DNA of 64,000 nucleotides, from positions 496,001 through 560,000 of the forward strand of contig NZ_AP024852.1 in assembly GCF_024346715.1 (NCBI RefSeq). The letters are read 5' to 3'. A model generated the notes under the pieces. It worked only from the letters and a program-made list of their open reading frames with translations, did no database searches and was not told the DNA's origin. The translations under genes were made by a program, and so were the position numbers. Of the stretch, positions 35,264 to 45,105 are shown piece after piece. The first letter of the stretch is position 1. Each line of letters begins with the position of its first letter. Source of the stretch: Photobacterium swingsii. GTDB lineage: Bacteria; Pseudomonadota; Gammaproteobacteria; Enterobacterales; Vibrionaceae.

Positions 35264-35524
35264 ATGATCAGTGCAGATGAAAAAGCACGTGTAAAATGGG
35301 CTTGTCGCCGCGGTATGCTTGAATTAGATGTGATTATCATGCCGTTTTTCGAAGAGTGCTTTGATGATTTATCAGAGCAAGAGCAACGTGACTTTATCTC
35401 TTTGCTTACGTGCGATGATCCTGATTTGTTTATGTGGGTGATGAAGCACGGTCGCAGTGAAAATGCTGCTCATGCAGCGATGGTGGATAAAATTATTGCC
35501 CTTAACGACAGCAAACTTCGTTAA
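35264..35524 (+). CDS. sdhE: FAD assembly factor SdhE
   Basis: SdhE helps attach FAD covalently to succinate dehydrogenase (and fumarate reductase) flavoprotein subunits. The 86-residue protein begins at ATG 35264 with GAGG before it. It shows the hallmark RGxxE in WACRRGMLELD, plus IMPFFEECFDDL and LLTCDDPDLFMWVM. The TTG at 35252 is an unneeded extension. It overlaps the start of ygfX. Confidence 0.95.
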   Translation: MISADEKARVKWACRRGMLELDVIIMPFFEECFDDLSEQEQRDFISLLTCDDPDLFMWVMKHGRSENAAHAAMVDKIIALNDSKLR

Positions 35525-35951
35525 TCTTTCGATTTCCCCTTCCATATACCAAATAGCTGCACTGCATATTGCCTATGCTTGTGTGGCTATTTTTCTTTGT
35601 ATTGTCGCCAGCAGTTCAATGACGATGGGGCTGATTGTGGCTTTTTGCCTTGATGGGTTACTGACTGAATGGTTGTCTCATACCAAGACATTGTATCAAC
35701 AACGCGGTTGCTTACAGCTCAATGAACATGGCGAGGTACAATGGCGGCAAGGTGAGAATCAGTGTTCAGGTTTTTTGATCCAGATCTCACTTCAAACACG
35801 CTATCTTATCGTTATTAGCGCGACATTACACTGTGATGCTCGGCAACATAAAACGCAGCGATATTTTGTGATTGACCCTTGTTGTTGCTGTGAGAATGAC
35901 TTTCGAACCCTTTCCTTATATACCCGCAGTATTATCAGCTTTAGATCCTAG
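35496..35951 (+). CDS. ygfX: YgfX/CptA-like membrane protein
   Basis: The frame after sdhE encodes a YgfX-type protein: two adjacent N-terminal hydrophobic stretches (IAALHIAYACVAIFLCIVA, TMGLIVAFCLDGLL), then a soluble part with GCLQLNEHGEVQWRQGEN. Position right after sdhE matches E. coli sdhE-ygfX. There is no good ATG: candidates are a TTG at 35496 (used here), an ATT at 35532, or an ATG at 35457 deep inside sdhE. The C-terminal half is divergent and has an unusual CCCC run. Start is uncertain. Confidence 0.7.
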   Translation: MPLTTANFVNLSISPSIYQIAALHIAYACVAIFLCIVASSSMTMGLIVAFCLDGLLTEWLSHTKTLYQQRGCLQLNEHGEVQWRQGENQCSGFLIQISLQTRYLIVISATLHCDARQHKTQRYFVIDPCCCCENDFRTLSLYTRSIISFRS

Positions 35952-36113
35952 AGTTGCATATTAAACTTGATGGTTAATTTCTGTCGCCACCCTTAAAGAA
36001 TGCTTGCTTGTCGTGCCAGTAAATAACGTTAAACCTTTCTCTGGTATGGCCGATAGAGCTGATTATAACAATTATACCAATAGTGAATTAGCGCATTCCT
36101 AAGGACCTTTACT

Positions 36114-37940
36114 GTGAAAATTAAACACAAACTTTTAGGCTTAACGGGGATTTCCGTTAGTGCCTTACTGTTATCGTTAACGCTGAGTTGGTTTGCCAAT
36201 GAACGTGTGGCAGCCATTGATAGAGCAACATTGACTGTCAGTGAGCTGGAAGTGACCTTGCTAAACTTGCGTCGTAATGAAAAAGATTTTTTGGCGCGCT
36301 TTGATATTAAGTACCAAGGCCAATTTAACGAAAATACAGCATTATTTGAGCAGCAATTAGCAAGCCTGAATCGCAATGTTACTGAACTGGAACTGCAGTT
36401 GGTACACATGGATACCTTGCCGCAATTTATTCAAAACTATCAGCAAGGCATGATGGCGATGATTGCGGGTTATCAAGTCTTGGGGTTAACCTCACAGCAA
36501 GGGTTGAACTTAGCGTTTGAACAAGCTGCGGAAGCTTTACAGCAAAGTGCATCTCGCCAGCTTGATGCACAAGCGATTTTTTCATTGATCCAAGATGCCA
36601 AGCTGTTCACGGCCACGCAAAACTTAGCCTACTTCCAAGATTACCAAACCGCTTATCAGCAGGAACTAGAGTTAGTCGGCGCGCGTGTGAAAACCCCTTT
36701 GGTTGCTTTTAATAACGCGCTTGAGCAAGTTGTTGCTCAGAATAAAATTGTCGGCTTGGATCATAAGTCAGGCTTACGTGGTGATATTCGCCAGCAATCG
36801 CATCAGCTTGAGCAAGCCTTCAATGAGATGTCTGTACAGTTGCATGAGATTGCAGAAACGCAGCGCCAAGACATTATGACAGTCACGATCATTGCTGTCT
36901 TAATTGTGATCGCAGCTCTGTTGACCCTTTCAATGTTTATCAGCCAGTCAATCCAACAACGAATCAGTGCAATGAGTAAGCTAATGTCTGACATTGCCAC
37001 AAGTCATGATTTAACCTACCGCGCTGACGAATCGGGACGCGATGAAATTAGCGATATGGCGGTTAACTTCAATTACTTGCTAACGGGGCTTCGCCAACTG
37101 GTGAGCGATGTACAAACTGCAATCACTGAGCTGGGGGCGGCATCTGAGCAGCTTCAGCGTCGTAGCCGTGATACTGAGAGTGCGATGGCTCAGCAGCAAG
37201 CAGAAACGGATTCTGTGGCAACGGCAGTGACTGAGATGGGGGTTACCATCCGTGAAATTGCGATGAATACTGAAACGGCGGCGGGTAATGCACACAGTAG
37301 CCATCAGGGCGCAACGGAAGGCCTACAAGAAGTGAATATGACGAAAACGCGTATTCGCCAGCTATCGGATGATTTAGCGCAAACCAGCGATGAGATTGCT
37401 AACTTATCTGGCTTATCGGACAACATAGGTTCGGTGCTTGATGTGATCAAAGGGATTGCCGAGCAAACGAACTTGTTGGCGCTGAACGCGGCCATTGAAG
37501 CGGCACGTGCAGGTGAGCAAGGCCGTGGTTTTGCCGTTGTTGCTGATGAGGTGCGTACATTGGCATTACGTACCCGTCAGTCGACAGAAGAAATCACCAC
37601 GATTATCGGCTCGTTACAAGGACAAACAGAGCAGGTGGTTGCACACATTAGCCGTTGTCGTGAACAGGGTGACATGAGTGTTGAACAGGTGGACAACGCA
37701 GAGCAGAAAATCAGCCAAATCATGACGGATATGCAAGCAATTATGGATACCAGTACTCAGATTGCCACGGCTGTTGAAGAGCAGTCGCATGTTTCAAATG
37801 AAGTGGCGCAAAATGTCACTGTGATCCGTGACATCACCACCTCGAACGCGGAAATCTCGCACGAAAACGCTCAAGCAGCAAATGCAGTGGCCGATCAAGC
37901 GCAAGGGTTAGCGAAAGCGATTGCCCATTATCAGGCATGA
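36114..37940 (+). CDS. Methyl-accepting chemotaxis protein
   Basis: A 608-residue chemoreceptor starting with GTG behind AAGGA. Layout: TM1 at about 7-27, a ~225-residue periplasmic all-helical domain ([16 protein letters not shown], typical of helical bimodular sensors), TM2 at about 255-277, HAMP to about 330, then a signalling domain with the conserved hairpin tip [20 protein letters not shown] near 447-466 and [16 protein letters not shown]. The ligand cannot be named; related sensors bind small organic acids or plant and algal products. It stands alone, with its own terminator. Confidence 0.92.
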   Translation: MKIKHKLLGLTGISVSALLLSLTLSWFANERVAAIDRATLTVSELEVTLLNLRRNEKDFLARFDIKYQGQFNENTALFEQQLASLNRNVTELELQLVHMDTLPQFIQNYQQGMMAMIAGYQVLGLTSQQGLNLAFEQAAEALQQSASRQLDAQAIFSLIQDAKLFTATQNLAYFQDYQTAYQQELELVGARVKTPLVAFNNALEQVVAQNKIVGLDHKSGLRGDIRQQSHQLEQAFNEMSVQLHEIAETQRQDIMTVTIIAVLIVIAALLTLSMFISQSIQQRISAMSKLMSDIATSHDLTYRADESGRDEISDMAVNFNYLLTGLRQLVSDVQTAITELGAASEQLQRRSRDTESAMAQQQAETDSVATAVTEMGVTIREIAMNTETAAGNAHSSHQGATEGLQEVNMTKTRIRQLSDDLAQTSDEIANLSGLSDNIGSVLDVIKGIAEQTNLLALNAAIEAARAGEQGRGFAVVADEVRTLALRTRQSTEEITTIIGSLQGQTEQVVAHISRCREQGDMSVEQVDNAEQKISQIMTDMQAIMDTSTQIATAVEEQSHVSNEVAQNVTVIRDITTSNAEISHENAQAANAVADQAQGLAKAIAHYQA

Positions 37941-37975
37941 TAGTTCTGTAGCTGTTAATTGCTAGACGTATAAGT

Positions 37976-38008
37976 AAAAGCCCAGCTCATAATGAGTTGG
38001 GCTTTTTT
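37976..38008. terminator. Bidirectional terminator between MCP gene and nadB
   Basis: A 14-bp stem aaaagcccagctca / tgagttgggctttt with a 3-nt loop lies between convergent genes; T runs on both strands. Confidence 0.92.
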
Positions 38009-38063
38009 CTGATTGTTATACGGGGTCCGCTATGCACTGAATACACAGTGGGTCTAGCTGGGA

Positions 38064-39683
38064 TTAACAGGGCTGATCTGGAGTAAGAATGGTTGGCTTA
38101 GCTTCAGTATCCAGCTCTGGATAATCTAGGGTGTAGTGCAAGCCACGGCTTTCTTTCCGCTCCATCGCACAACGTACCATGAGCTCAGCGACTTGGACTA
38201 AATTACGCAGTTCAAGCAAGTTATTAGAGACTCGGAACTCGCTGTAGTACTCGTGGATTTCTTGCTTCAGTAGCTGAATACGGCGCATTGCACGTTCTAA
38301 GCGTTTAGTTGAACGTACTATGCCCACGTAGTCCCACATAAATAGGCGTAACTCATGCCAGTTGTGCTGGATCACGACCTCTTCATCTGAGCAGTTAACT
38401 TGGCTCTCATCCCAACGTGGTAAGTGATCAGGCAGGGCAACATCATCAAACTTTTTAGTAATGCTTTCAGCTGCCGCCCAAGCGTACACCACACACTCAA
38501 GCAGTGAATTAGACGCCATACGGTTGGCGCCATGTAAACCGGTATAGCTTACTTCACCAATGGCATACAAACCTTCGAGATCGGTTCGGCCCTCTTTATC
38601 GACAATCACCCCACCACAGGTGTAGTGTGCCGCAGGGACAATTGGGATTGGTTCTTTGGTGATATCAATGCCGAAGGTTAGCAGCTTGTCATAAATGGTA
38701 GGAAAATGTTTAGTCACAAAGTCTGCAGGCTTGTGGCTAATATCGAGGAACATGCAGTCTGCGCCTAAGCGTTTCATTTCGAAATCAATCGCACGAGCGA
38801 CCACGTCACGCGGTGCAAGCTCGGCACGTTCAGGGTCGAAATCCAGCATGAAACGGCTGCCATCAGGGCGGCGAAGATAAGCCCCTTCACCACGTAATGC
38901 TTCGGTCAGCAAATAGTTACGTGCTTCGGGGTGGAATAAACAAGTCGGGTGGAATTGGTTGAATTCCAAGTTGGCAACTCGACAACCCGCACGCCAAGCC
39001 ATTGCGATACCATCGCCTGATGATACATCTGGGTTTGAAGTGTATTGGTAGACTTTAGATGCGCCACCTGTAGCGAGTACCACAAATTTGGCGCGTACCG
39101 TTTCAACCGCCTCGATGTCACGGTTCCAGATGTAAGCCCCGAGAATACGGTTTGGCTCATCGGTTTTACCGAGTTTTTGATTGGTAATCAGGTCGAGGGC
39201 GTTATGGCGCTCAAGGACATCAATGTTAGGGTGGTTGACTACGTTGTCTTGTAATGACGTTTGGACGGCCATGCCAGTGGCGTCGGCGGCATGAAGAATA
39301 CGGCGGTGGCTGTGGCCTCCTTCGCGCGTCAGGTGGTAACGCGGTTCTTCATTATCAGACTCTTCCTTATCAAATGGCACACCACCGTCAATGAGCCATT
39401 GCACACATTCTTTCGCGTTTTCAGCAATGAAATGCACCACGTCTTCGTCACAAAGGTGTGCGCCTGCGATTTGCGTGTCTTCCACGTGTGATTCAACACT
39501 GTCCGACTCGTCGAAAACGGCTGCGATACCGCCTTGCGCATAATAGGTCGCACCTTCGCTGCGAGGTCCTTTGCTGAGTACGATGACTTTGCCAAGTGGC
39601 GCTAAGCGTAATGCCAATGATAAACCAGCGGCTCCGCTACCAATAACGAGTACATCACACTGATGTTCACGAATTTCGTTCAT
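38064..39683 (-). CDS. nadB: L-aspartate oxidase
   Basis: NadB oxidises aspartate to iminoaspartate, the first step of NAD synthesis. From ATG 39683 ([17 protein letters not shown]) it has 539 residues, like E. coli (540). It shows the FAD motif [29 protein letters not shown], the active-site region QFHPTCLF, and [16 protein letters not shown]. It is divergent from rpoE, as in E. coli. CRP-like sites lie in the shared region. Confidence 0.97.
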   Translation of the reverse strand: MNEIREHQCDVLVIGSGAAGLSLALRLAPLGKVIVLSKGPRSEGATYYAQGGIAAVFDESDSVESHVEDTQIAGAHLCDEDVVHFIAENAKECVQWLIDGGVPFDKEESDNEEPRYHLTREGGHSHRRILHAADATGMAVQTSLQDNVVNHPNIDVLERHNALDLITNQKLGKTDEPNRILGAYIWNRDIEAVETVRAKFVVLATGGASKVYQYTSNPDVSSGDGIAMAWRAGCRVANLEFNQFHPTCLFHPEARNYLLTEALRGEGAYLRRPDGSRFMLDFDPERAELAPRDVVARAIDFEMKRLGADCMFLDISHKPADFVTKHFPTIYDKLLTFGIDITKEPIPIVPAAHYTCGGVIVDKEGRTDLEGLYAIGEVSYTGLHGANRMASNSLLECVVYAWAAAESITKKFDDVALPDHLPRWDESQVNCSDEEVVIQHNWHELRLFMWDYVGIVRSTKRLERAMRRIQLLKQEIHEYYSEFRVSNNLLELRNLVQVAELMVRCAMERKESRGLHYTLDYPELDTEAKPTILTPDQPC

Positions 39684-39739
39684 ATTAATTTCATATCCCT
39701 GTGGCAATCCGCATAATGGTATACCAATATGCGTAACTA

Positions 39740-39765
39740 TGTGAATCAAACCACACTCATTGTGG
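39740..39765. promoter_or_regulatory. CRP-like site and CCACA/TGTGG repeat near nadB start
   Basis: TGTGA-N6-CCACA (39740-39755) matches the CRP core at 9 of 10 positions. It overlaps an inverted repeat CCACA / TGTGG with a 5-nt gap (39751-39765). It lies about 60 bases before nadB. Confidence 0.4.
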
Positions 39766-39817
39766 TGGAATTGCCGTCAAACCATAAGCAGGTTAACTTA
39801 TTACCTGCGTTGTTATT

Positions 39818-39839
39818 CAGCGTGAGAAAACTCACATGG
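39818..39839. promoter_or_regulatory. CRP-like site between nadB and rpoE
   Basis: A perfect GTGA-N6-TCAC core (39822-39835) continuing into ACATGG. It lies about 145 bases before nadB and 200 bases before the sigma-E promoter of rpoE; nadB is the likelier target. Confidence 0.55.
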
Positions 39840-40018
39840 TATTGCGTTCCATTTTTCAGCTTTTGCCTGCTGCATCTTTATTATGAATGATGCTTATCAT
39901 CGAATAATCTTGATGTGAGATGATTCATCGGCGCTGTAACCTTGTATACTGGTGGTATTTTGCGCCACCGTGATAAAAAAATCGCGCATTATTGTAGAGA
40001 AATTATTTTTTATCTTTG

Positions 40019-40046
40019 GGAACTTTACCTAGTTCAGCAAGTCTTA
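40019..40046 (+). promoter_or_regulatory. Sigma-E promoter of rpoE
   Basis: GGAACTT (40019-40025) and TCTTA (40042-40046) are spaced by exactly 16 bases, matching the sigma-E consensus GGAACTT-N16-TCTGA but for one base. It implies autoregulation and a leader of about 170 bases. Confidence 0.85.
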
Positions 40047-40224
40047 AATTGTGCTCATGTTCATAAATGCTTTTATATTGTCGCATACCCGTGTGGTTTG
40101 GGTTGATTGAAAGTTTGGCCTTAGCGCTGAAACTCATGTGGGGCAACTGTAGAAGTATTGGTATTCACTTGTGGTAAATAAAGTGATGCACGAGTGCAAG
40201 ACAGATATAGGAGTAACCGCTCGA

Positions 40225-40803
40225 ATGAGCGAGCAGCAAACTGATCAGGTATTAATCGAGCGAGTACAACGCGGTGACAAGCAAGCCTTTAACTTATTGG
40301 TCGTAAAATACCAAAACAAGGTGTGTAACTTAGTCTCTCGTTATGTCAGTAATTCTGGTGATGTGCCAGACGTGGCGCAGGAAGCGTTTATTAAAGCGTA
40401 CCGAGCATTACCGACATTTCGTGGTGAAAGTGCTTTTTACACATGGCTTTACCGTATCGCTGTTAATACTGCGAAGAATTATTTAGTGGCTCAGGGGCGT
40501 CGTCCACCCGCTTTCGATGTAGATGCAGAAGATGCTGAATACTATGAAAGTGGTAGTGCGTTGAAAGAAATATCGAACCCTGAGAACCATATGTTGTCAG
40601 AAGAATTAAAGCAGGTTGTGTTTAGTACTATTGAAGGGCTACCTGATGATCTCAAAACCGCAATCTCGTTACGTGAACTGGATGGTCTAAGTTACGAGGA
40701 AATTGCAGAGGTGATGGGGTGTCCTGTTGGTACGGTACGTTCACGTATTTTCCGAGCGCGAGAAGCGGTCGAAAAACGCATCCGTCCTTTGATGCAACAT
40801 TAA
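40225..40803 (+). CDS. rpoE: Envelope-stress sigma factor RpoE (sigma-E)
   Basis: From ATG 40225 (MSEQQTDQVLIERVQRGDKQ) the protein has 192 residues, near-identical to E. coli RpoE over region 2 (FNLLVVKYQNKV, PDVAQEAFIKAYRA, FYTWLYRIAVNTAKNYL) and region 4 (LRELDGLSYEEIAEVMGCPVGTVRSRIFRAREAVE). A frame 54 bases longer has no ribosome site. It is released from RseA when outer-membrane proteins misfold. First gene of rpoE-rseABC. Confidence 0.98.
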   Translation: MSEQQTDQVLIERVQRGDKQAFNLLVVKYQNKVCNLVSRYVSNSGDVPDVAQEAFIKAYRALPTFRGESAFYTWLYRIAVNTAKNYLVAQGRRPPAFDVDAEDAEYYESGSALKEISNPENHMLSEELKQVVFSTIEGLPDDLKTAISLRELDGLSYEEIAEVMGCPVGTVRSRIFRAREAVEKRIRPLMQH

Positions 40804-40827
40804 TGTTGAGCCAAACGGTGAAAAAAG

Positions 40828-41499
40828 ATGGCTGATAAAGAAAAAATTTCGGCATTATTAGATGGCGAAGATTTAGATCAGAGCATTATTAATGCGCTGA
40901 CAGTCGATACAGAAAGCGAGCAAGCCTGGCAAGACTTCAACCTTATTGGTGATGTCATGCGTGGTGATGCGCCTCAATGCAAAGAATGGAATATTGCAGG
41001 GAGTGTTGCACTAGCGCTGGAAGCCGAACCCGCCCATACCGGTGCTGAGGTTACGGTTGAAACGCCAGACGATATTGCACCTGTTGTAGATTTGAAGACG
41101 GTTCGCGAGATCCCAGAATCACAACCAAGCCCACGCGAAGTGCGCCGTACCTTACCTAACTGGTTAACCCAATTTGGCCAAGTTGCGATGGCGGCAGGTG
41201 TATCGTTAGCTGTGATTGTTGGTGTTCAACAATACAATGGTGGCGACGATGGTGCAGCCATCGATATGGCCTCTGACTCTCAATTGTCAGTATTGCCAAC
41301 AGTCCCATTTGCGGGTACTGCTGAGCCTGTTAGTTTAACGCGTGATAGCGTACGAACAGCACACAATAATGGACCAAGCGAAGCTCAAATTATGGAGCAA
41401 CGTCGTCGCATTAATGCCATGCTGCAAGATTACGAATTGCAGTTACGCCTTAATGCCGAAGATGGCAGCATTGATCGTTCGTTATTGAATGCTCAGTAA
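40828..41499 (+). CDS. rseA: Anti-sigma-E factor RseA
   Basis: A 223-residue single-pass protein that holds sigma-E. It begins ADKEKISALLDGEDLDQ, the anti-sigma N-terminal helices. A membrane segment lies at about 118-136 (QVAMAAGVSLAVIVGVQQY), followed by a periplasmic C-terminal domain that DegS cuts and RseB protects. It is 24 bases after rpoE. Sequence outside the N terminus is only moderately conserved, as usual. Confidence 0.95.
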   Translation: MADKEKISALLDGEDLDQSIINALTVDTESEQAWQDFNLIGDVMRGDAPQCKEWNIAGSVALALEAEPAHTGAEVTVETPDDIAPVVDLKTVREIPESQPSPREVRRTLPNWLTQFGQVAMAAGVSLAVIVGVQQYNGGDDGAAIDMASDSQLSVLPTVPFAGTAEPVSLTRDSVRTAHNNGPSEAQIMEQRRRINAMLQDYELQLRLNAEDGSIDRSLLNAQ

Positions 41500-41557
41500 T
41501 TCAGATTTGAAGCAGCAACAAACGACGGTTGGTTGCTGCAACCTTGATGGCGGATAA

Positions 41558-42547
41558 ATGAAAAAATTTCTGGTCGGTGCGGCGACACTGGTCAGCCTGA
41601 TGATGCCATGGCAAGCCTCCGCTGAAGACGCCGTTTCTTCTGCGGAGGCTTTGTTGCATCAGATGGATGTAGCAAGCCGCGAGCTTAGCTATGAGTTGTC
41701 GTACATTCTTATTAAGAAAAATAGCATTGAGCCTTTGCGCTACAGTCATGCGCAAATTGATGGCGAAACCTTTGCTCAGTTGGTGTATTTAAGTGGTCCG
41801 CCACGAGAAGTTATCCAACGTGGTAGCGAAGTGAGTTACTTTGAGCCGGGTTTGGATGCGTTTACTATCGATAGCAACAAAATGGTGGCACCACTGCCGC
41901 CGATGATGAAAGTTGATGTTGATGATTTAGCCGCTAACTACGACTTCATTTCCATGGGGCGCGCGCGTGAGGCGGGTGTGGCGTGTGATGTGGTACGTAT
42001 TGCACCTAAAGATGGTACACGTTATTCCTACCTGCTTTGGGTCGCAAACCATAATAACTTAGTGATGCGTGCCGATTTGCTTGATCGTGATGGTGAGCCA
42101 TTAGAGCAATATCGTGCGGTATCATATGTGGTCAACCCGAAAATTAGCGACGTGCTCAAGAAGCGCTTGGTCTCTGTTGAGCGACCTGTGGTGGTGCAAC
42201 TACCGCCTCAACCACAAGCTGAATTAGGCTGGAAAGTGAAATGGTTGCCGCAAGGGTTTGAATCGGTTTCTCGTAATCGCCATCGCTTATTGATGACGGA
42301 GCGTCCGGTTGAAAGCAAAATGTTCAGTGATGGTTTATTTAGCTTCTCGATTTATGTTGGTGAGGCCGATGGCTTTACGGTACGAGAGCAGTTAGTTCGT
42401 CAAGGGCGTCGCACCTTACATAGCTACATGAAAGGCAATGTAGAAGTGACCGTTGTTGGTGATATTCCGCCTGCAACCGCCCGCCGCGTAGCTGAATCTG
42501 TCTCCTTTACCGCACAACCACCAGCCAAAGCGGACGCAGTCCAATGA
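41558..42547 (+). CDS. rseB: Periplasmic sigma-E regulator RseB
   Basis: A 329-residue periplasmic protein with a signal peptide (KKFLVGAATLVSLMMPWQASA). It has the LolA-like N-terminal domain (SAEALLHQMDVASRELSYEL) and the smaller C-terminal domain (VKWLPQGFE onward). It binds RseA and senses LPS intermediates. Its stop overlaps the rseC start as ATGATG. Confidence 0.96.
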   Translation: MKKFLVGAATLVSLMMPWQASAEDAVSSAEALLHQMDVASRELSYELSYILIKKNSIEPLRYSHAQIDGETFAQLVYLSGPPREVIQRGSEVSYFEPGLDAFTIDSNKMVAPLPPMMKVDVDDLAANYDFISMGRAREAGVACDVVRIAPKDGTRYSYLLWVANHNNLVMRADLLDRDGEPLEQYRAVSYVVNPKISDVLKKRLVSVERPVVVQLPPQPQAELGWKVKWLPQGFESVSRNRHRLLMTERPVESKMFSDGLFSFSIYVGEADGFTVREQLVRQGRRTLHSYMKGNVEVTVVGDIPPATARRVAESVSFTAQPPAKADAVQ

Positions 42548-43041
42548 TGCGTTCGTTAGCGACAGTTATTGCCGTTGATTCCAGCGGCATCACTGTCAGC
42601 TGCCAGCAACAAACCAGCTGTGGTCATTGTGCATCACGGGATAGTTGCGGAACGGGCATTGTTTCAAAAGCCATTCCCGGCCGAGCACATCAAATCAATA
42701 TCGAAACACAAGAACAGGTTGCGGTTGGCGATGTGGTTGAAATTGGCTTGGCTGAACAAAGTATGTTGAGTTCAGCCTTGCTGGTTTACTTACTTCCGCT
42801 ACTCTTTTTAATAGCGGGAACCATTGCTGGGCAGTGGATATTTGTTGATTTGGCTGCAGGCAGTGAACTGGGCGTTATTGCCTTAGCGGGTGCCAGTGCG
42901 GCATTAGGTTTGGCGATTGCTCGTTATGTTGCCAAGCGTATTGAAGGGCAGTCAGCCTACACTCCGAGCTTAATTCGAGTGCTAGGGGCTCAAATATCCA
43001 ACAATAGCGTAATAAATGCAGCAAGCAAGGATAGCGACTAG
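42544..43041 (+). CDS. rseC: SoxR-reducing/sigma-E-linked membrane protein RseC
   Basis: A 165-residue inner-membrane protein. The cytoplasmic N terminus holds a cysteine cluster (CQQQTSCGHCASRDSCG), and two membrane helices begin near residue 73 (ALLVYLLPLLFLIAGTIAG, IALAGASAALGLAIA). In E. coli RseC, with the Rsx complex, helps reduce SoxR; its role in sigma-E control is slight. Closely coupled to rseB. Confidence 0.94.
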   Translation: MMRSLATVIAVDSSGITVSCQQQTSCGHCASRDSCGTGIVSKAIPGRAHQINIETQEQVAVGDVVEIGLAEQSMLSSALLVYLLPLLFLIAGTIAGQWIFVDLAAGSELGVIALAGASAALGLAIARYVAKRIEGQSAYTPSLIRVLGAQISNNSVINAASKDSD

Positions 43042-43117
43042 GCGGGAAATTCGGTAGAATCCGTCAACTTGATCGCGAGATCCCATTCATTTAATCACGA
43101 GTTAGTCACGTCAATTC

Positions 43118-44914
43118 ATGAAGCACATTCGTAACTTTTCGATTATTGCACATATCGACCATGGTAAGTCGACCCTATCCGACCGCTTGATTCAAGTCTG
43201 TGGTGGCCTTTCCGATCGTGAAATGGCTGCTCAGGTTTTGGATTCCATGGATCTTGAACGCGAACGCGGTATCACTATCAAAGCACAAAGTGTAACCCTT
43301 GATTACACAGCAAAAGATGGCGAAACCTATCAGTTAAACTTTATCGACACCCCAGGACACGTTGACTTCTCTTACGAAGTATCGCGTTCACTTGCTGCCT
43401 GTGAAGGTGCCTTGCTGGTGGTCGATGCTGGTCAGGGCGTTGAAGCTCAGACACTAGCAAACTGTTACACAGCCATGGAAATGGACCTGGAAGTTGTGCC
43501 AATCTTGAACAAGATTGACCTGCCAGCGGCAGATCCAGAGCGTGTTGCAGAAGAGATTGAAGAAATCGTTGGTATCGATGCGCTAGAAGCGACTCGTTGT
43601 TCGGCGAAAACGGGTATCGGTGTTGATGATGTACTTGAAAACATCGTAACAGCCATCCCTGCACCTGAAGGTGATCCCGATGCGCCGCTACAAGCACTGA
43701 TCATTGACTCATGGTTTGATAACTACTTAGGCGTGGTTTCTTTGGTTCGAGTGAAAAATGGCTCACTAAAGAAAAACGCTAAAATCAAAATGATGAGCAC
43801 AGGTCAAACTTGGGGCATCGATCGTCTTGGTATCTTTACGCCGAAACAGATCGACACACAAGAGCTAAATACTGGCGAAGTTGGTTGGGTTGTTTGCGGT
43901 ATTAAAGACATCCTAGGTGCGCCAGTGGGTGATACCATCACACTCGCTAAAGACGGTTGTGAAGCACCGTTACCTGGTTTCCAAAAAGTGAAACCGCAGG
44001 TTTATGCTGGTCTGTTCCCTGTATCGTCTGATGACTACGAGAACTTCCGTGATGCATTGGGCAAACTAAGCCTGAATGATGCGTCATTGTTCTACGAGCC
44101 AGAAAGTTCAGCAGCACTAGGCTTTGGCTTCCGTTGTGGTTTCTTGGGTATGCTCCATATGGAGATCATCCAAGAGCGTCTAGAACGTGAATACAACCTA
44201 GCGCTAATCACTACTGCACCAACAGTAGTTTACGAAGTTGAGAAAACTGATGGTGAAACGATTTACGTTGATAGCCCATCTAAGCTACCAGCAGTAAACG
44301 ATATTGAAACCATCGGTGAGCCAATCGCACGCTGTAACATCTTAGTACCATCGGAATACCTAGGTAACGTTATTACCTTATGTATTGAAAAGCGTGGTGT
44401 GCAGGTGGATATGGTGTACCACGGAAACCAAGTCGCATTAACTTACGACATCCCTATGTCTGAAGTTGTATTGGATTTCTTCGATCGTCTTAAATCGACG
44501 TCGCGTGGTTACGCATCATTGGATTACAACTTCCAACGCTACGAAATCTCAAACATGGTTCGTGTTGATGTAATGATCAATGGTGAACGTGTTGATGCAC
44601 TAGCGATTATCACGCACAAAGACAACGCAAATGGCCGTGGTCGTGATCTGGTCGACAAGATGAAGGAGTTCATTCCTCGTCAAATGTTCGATATTGCGAT
44701 TCAGGCTGCCATTGGCGGTATGATCATTGCCCGCGCAACAGTGAAGCAGTTACGTAAAAACGTAATCGCTAAATGTTACGGTGGTGATATCAGTCGTAAG
44801 AAGAAACTCCTGCAGAAGCAGAAAGAAGGTAAGAAACGTATGAAGCAGATCGGTAACGTCGAACTGCCTCAAGAAGCCTTCCTTGCTATTTTGCATGTGG
44901 GTAAAGATAAATAA
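43118..44914 (+). CDS. lepA: Elongation factor 4 (LepA)
   Basis: A 598-residue translational GTPase (E. coli 599) that acts on 30S assembly and stalled or back-slipped ribosomes. G1 AHIDHGKST is at 11-19, then [13 protein letters not shown] (G2), DTPGHVDF (G3) and NKIDLP (G4), EF-G-like domains, and the LepA C-terminal domain ([20 protein letters not shown]). It is 77 bases after rseC. A set of hairpins separates it from lepB, unlike E. coli where lepA-lepB are tightly linked. Confidence 0.98.
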   Translation: MKHIRNFSIIAHIDHGKSTLSDRLIQVCGGLSDREMAAQVLDSMDLERERGITIKAQSVTLDYTAKDGETYQLNFIDTPGHVDFSYEVSRSLAACEGALLVVDAGQGVEAQTLANCYTAMEMDLEVVPILNKIDLPAADPERVAEEIEEIVGIDALEATRCSAKTGIGVDDVLENIVTAIPAPEGDPDAPLQALIIDSWFDNYLGVVSLVRVKNGSLKKNAKIKMMSTGQTWGIDRLGIFTPKQIDTQELNTGEVGWVVCGIKDILGAPVGDTITLAKDGCEAPLPGFQKVKPQVYAGLFPVSSDDYENFRDALGKLSLNDASLFYEPESSAALGFGFRCGFLGMLHMEIIQERLEREYNLALITTAPTVVYEVEKTDGETIYVDSPSKLPAVNDIETIGEPIARCNILVPSEYLGNVITLCIEKRGVQVDMVYHGNQVALTYDIPMSEVVLDFFDRLKSTSRGYASLDYNFQRYEISNMVRVDVMINGERVDALAIITHKDNANGRGRDLVDKMKEFIPRQMFDIAIQAAIGGMIIARATVKQLRKNVIAKCYGGDISRKKKLLQKQKEGKKRMKQIGNVELPQEAFLAILHVGKDK

Positions 44915-44924
44915 GAATCTAGAT

Positions 44925-45082
44925 AACATCATTGCTAAGCAATGGTGTTAACTCGCGGTTTTTATTAATTAAAAGAGAAAGTCTGAGTTTAGATGTTTAA
45001 ACTTGTACTTTCTCTTTACTGTTGAGTAAGGCTGCAAAATAACGGGGCTTACTCACTGTTTTACTCTACGGGTTCGTAGAGT
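44925..45082 (+). promoter_or_regulatory. Three successive hairpins between lepA and lepB
   Basis: Hairpin A: aacatcattgc / gcaatggtgtt (44925-44949, 3-nt loop). Hairpin B: aaagagaaagt (44972-44982) with actttctcttt (45007-45017), enclosing agttta / taaact. Hairpin C: actctacg / cgtagagt with GGTT loop (45063-45082), ending 23 bases before the lepB ATG. B may be a terminator; C sits where it could affect lepB translation. Confidence 0.6.
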
Positions 45083-45105
45083 GGGTTCAACGATTAGGGA
45101 TTATA

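Noticed and set aside
39887-39900. Fur box (ATGAT-gctt-ATCAT)
   Set aside because: Only the inner arms match; too short for a Fur site and neither neighbour is an iron gene. Kept only as part of the palindrome finding.
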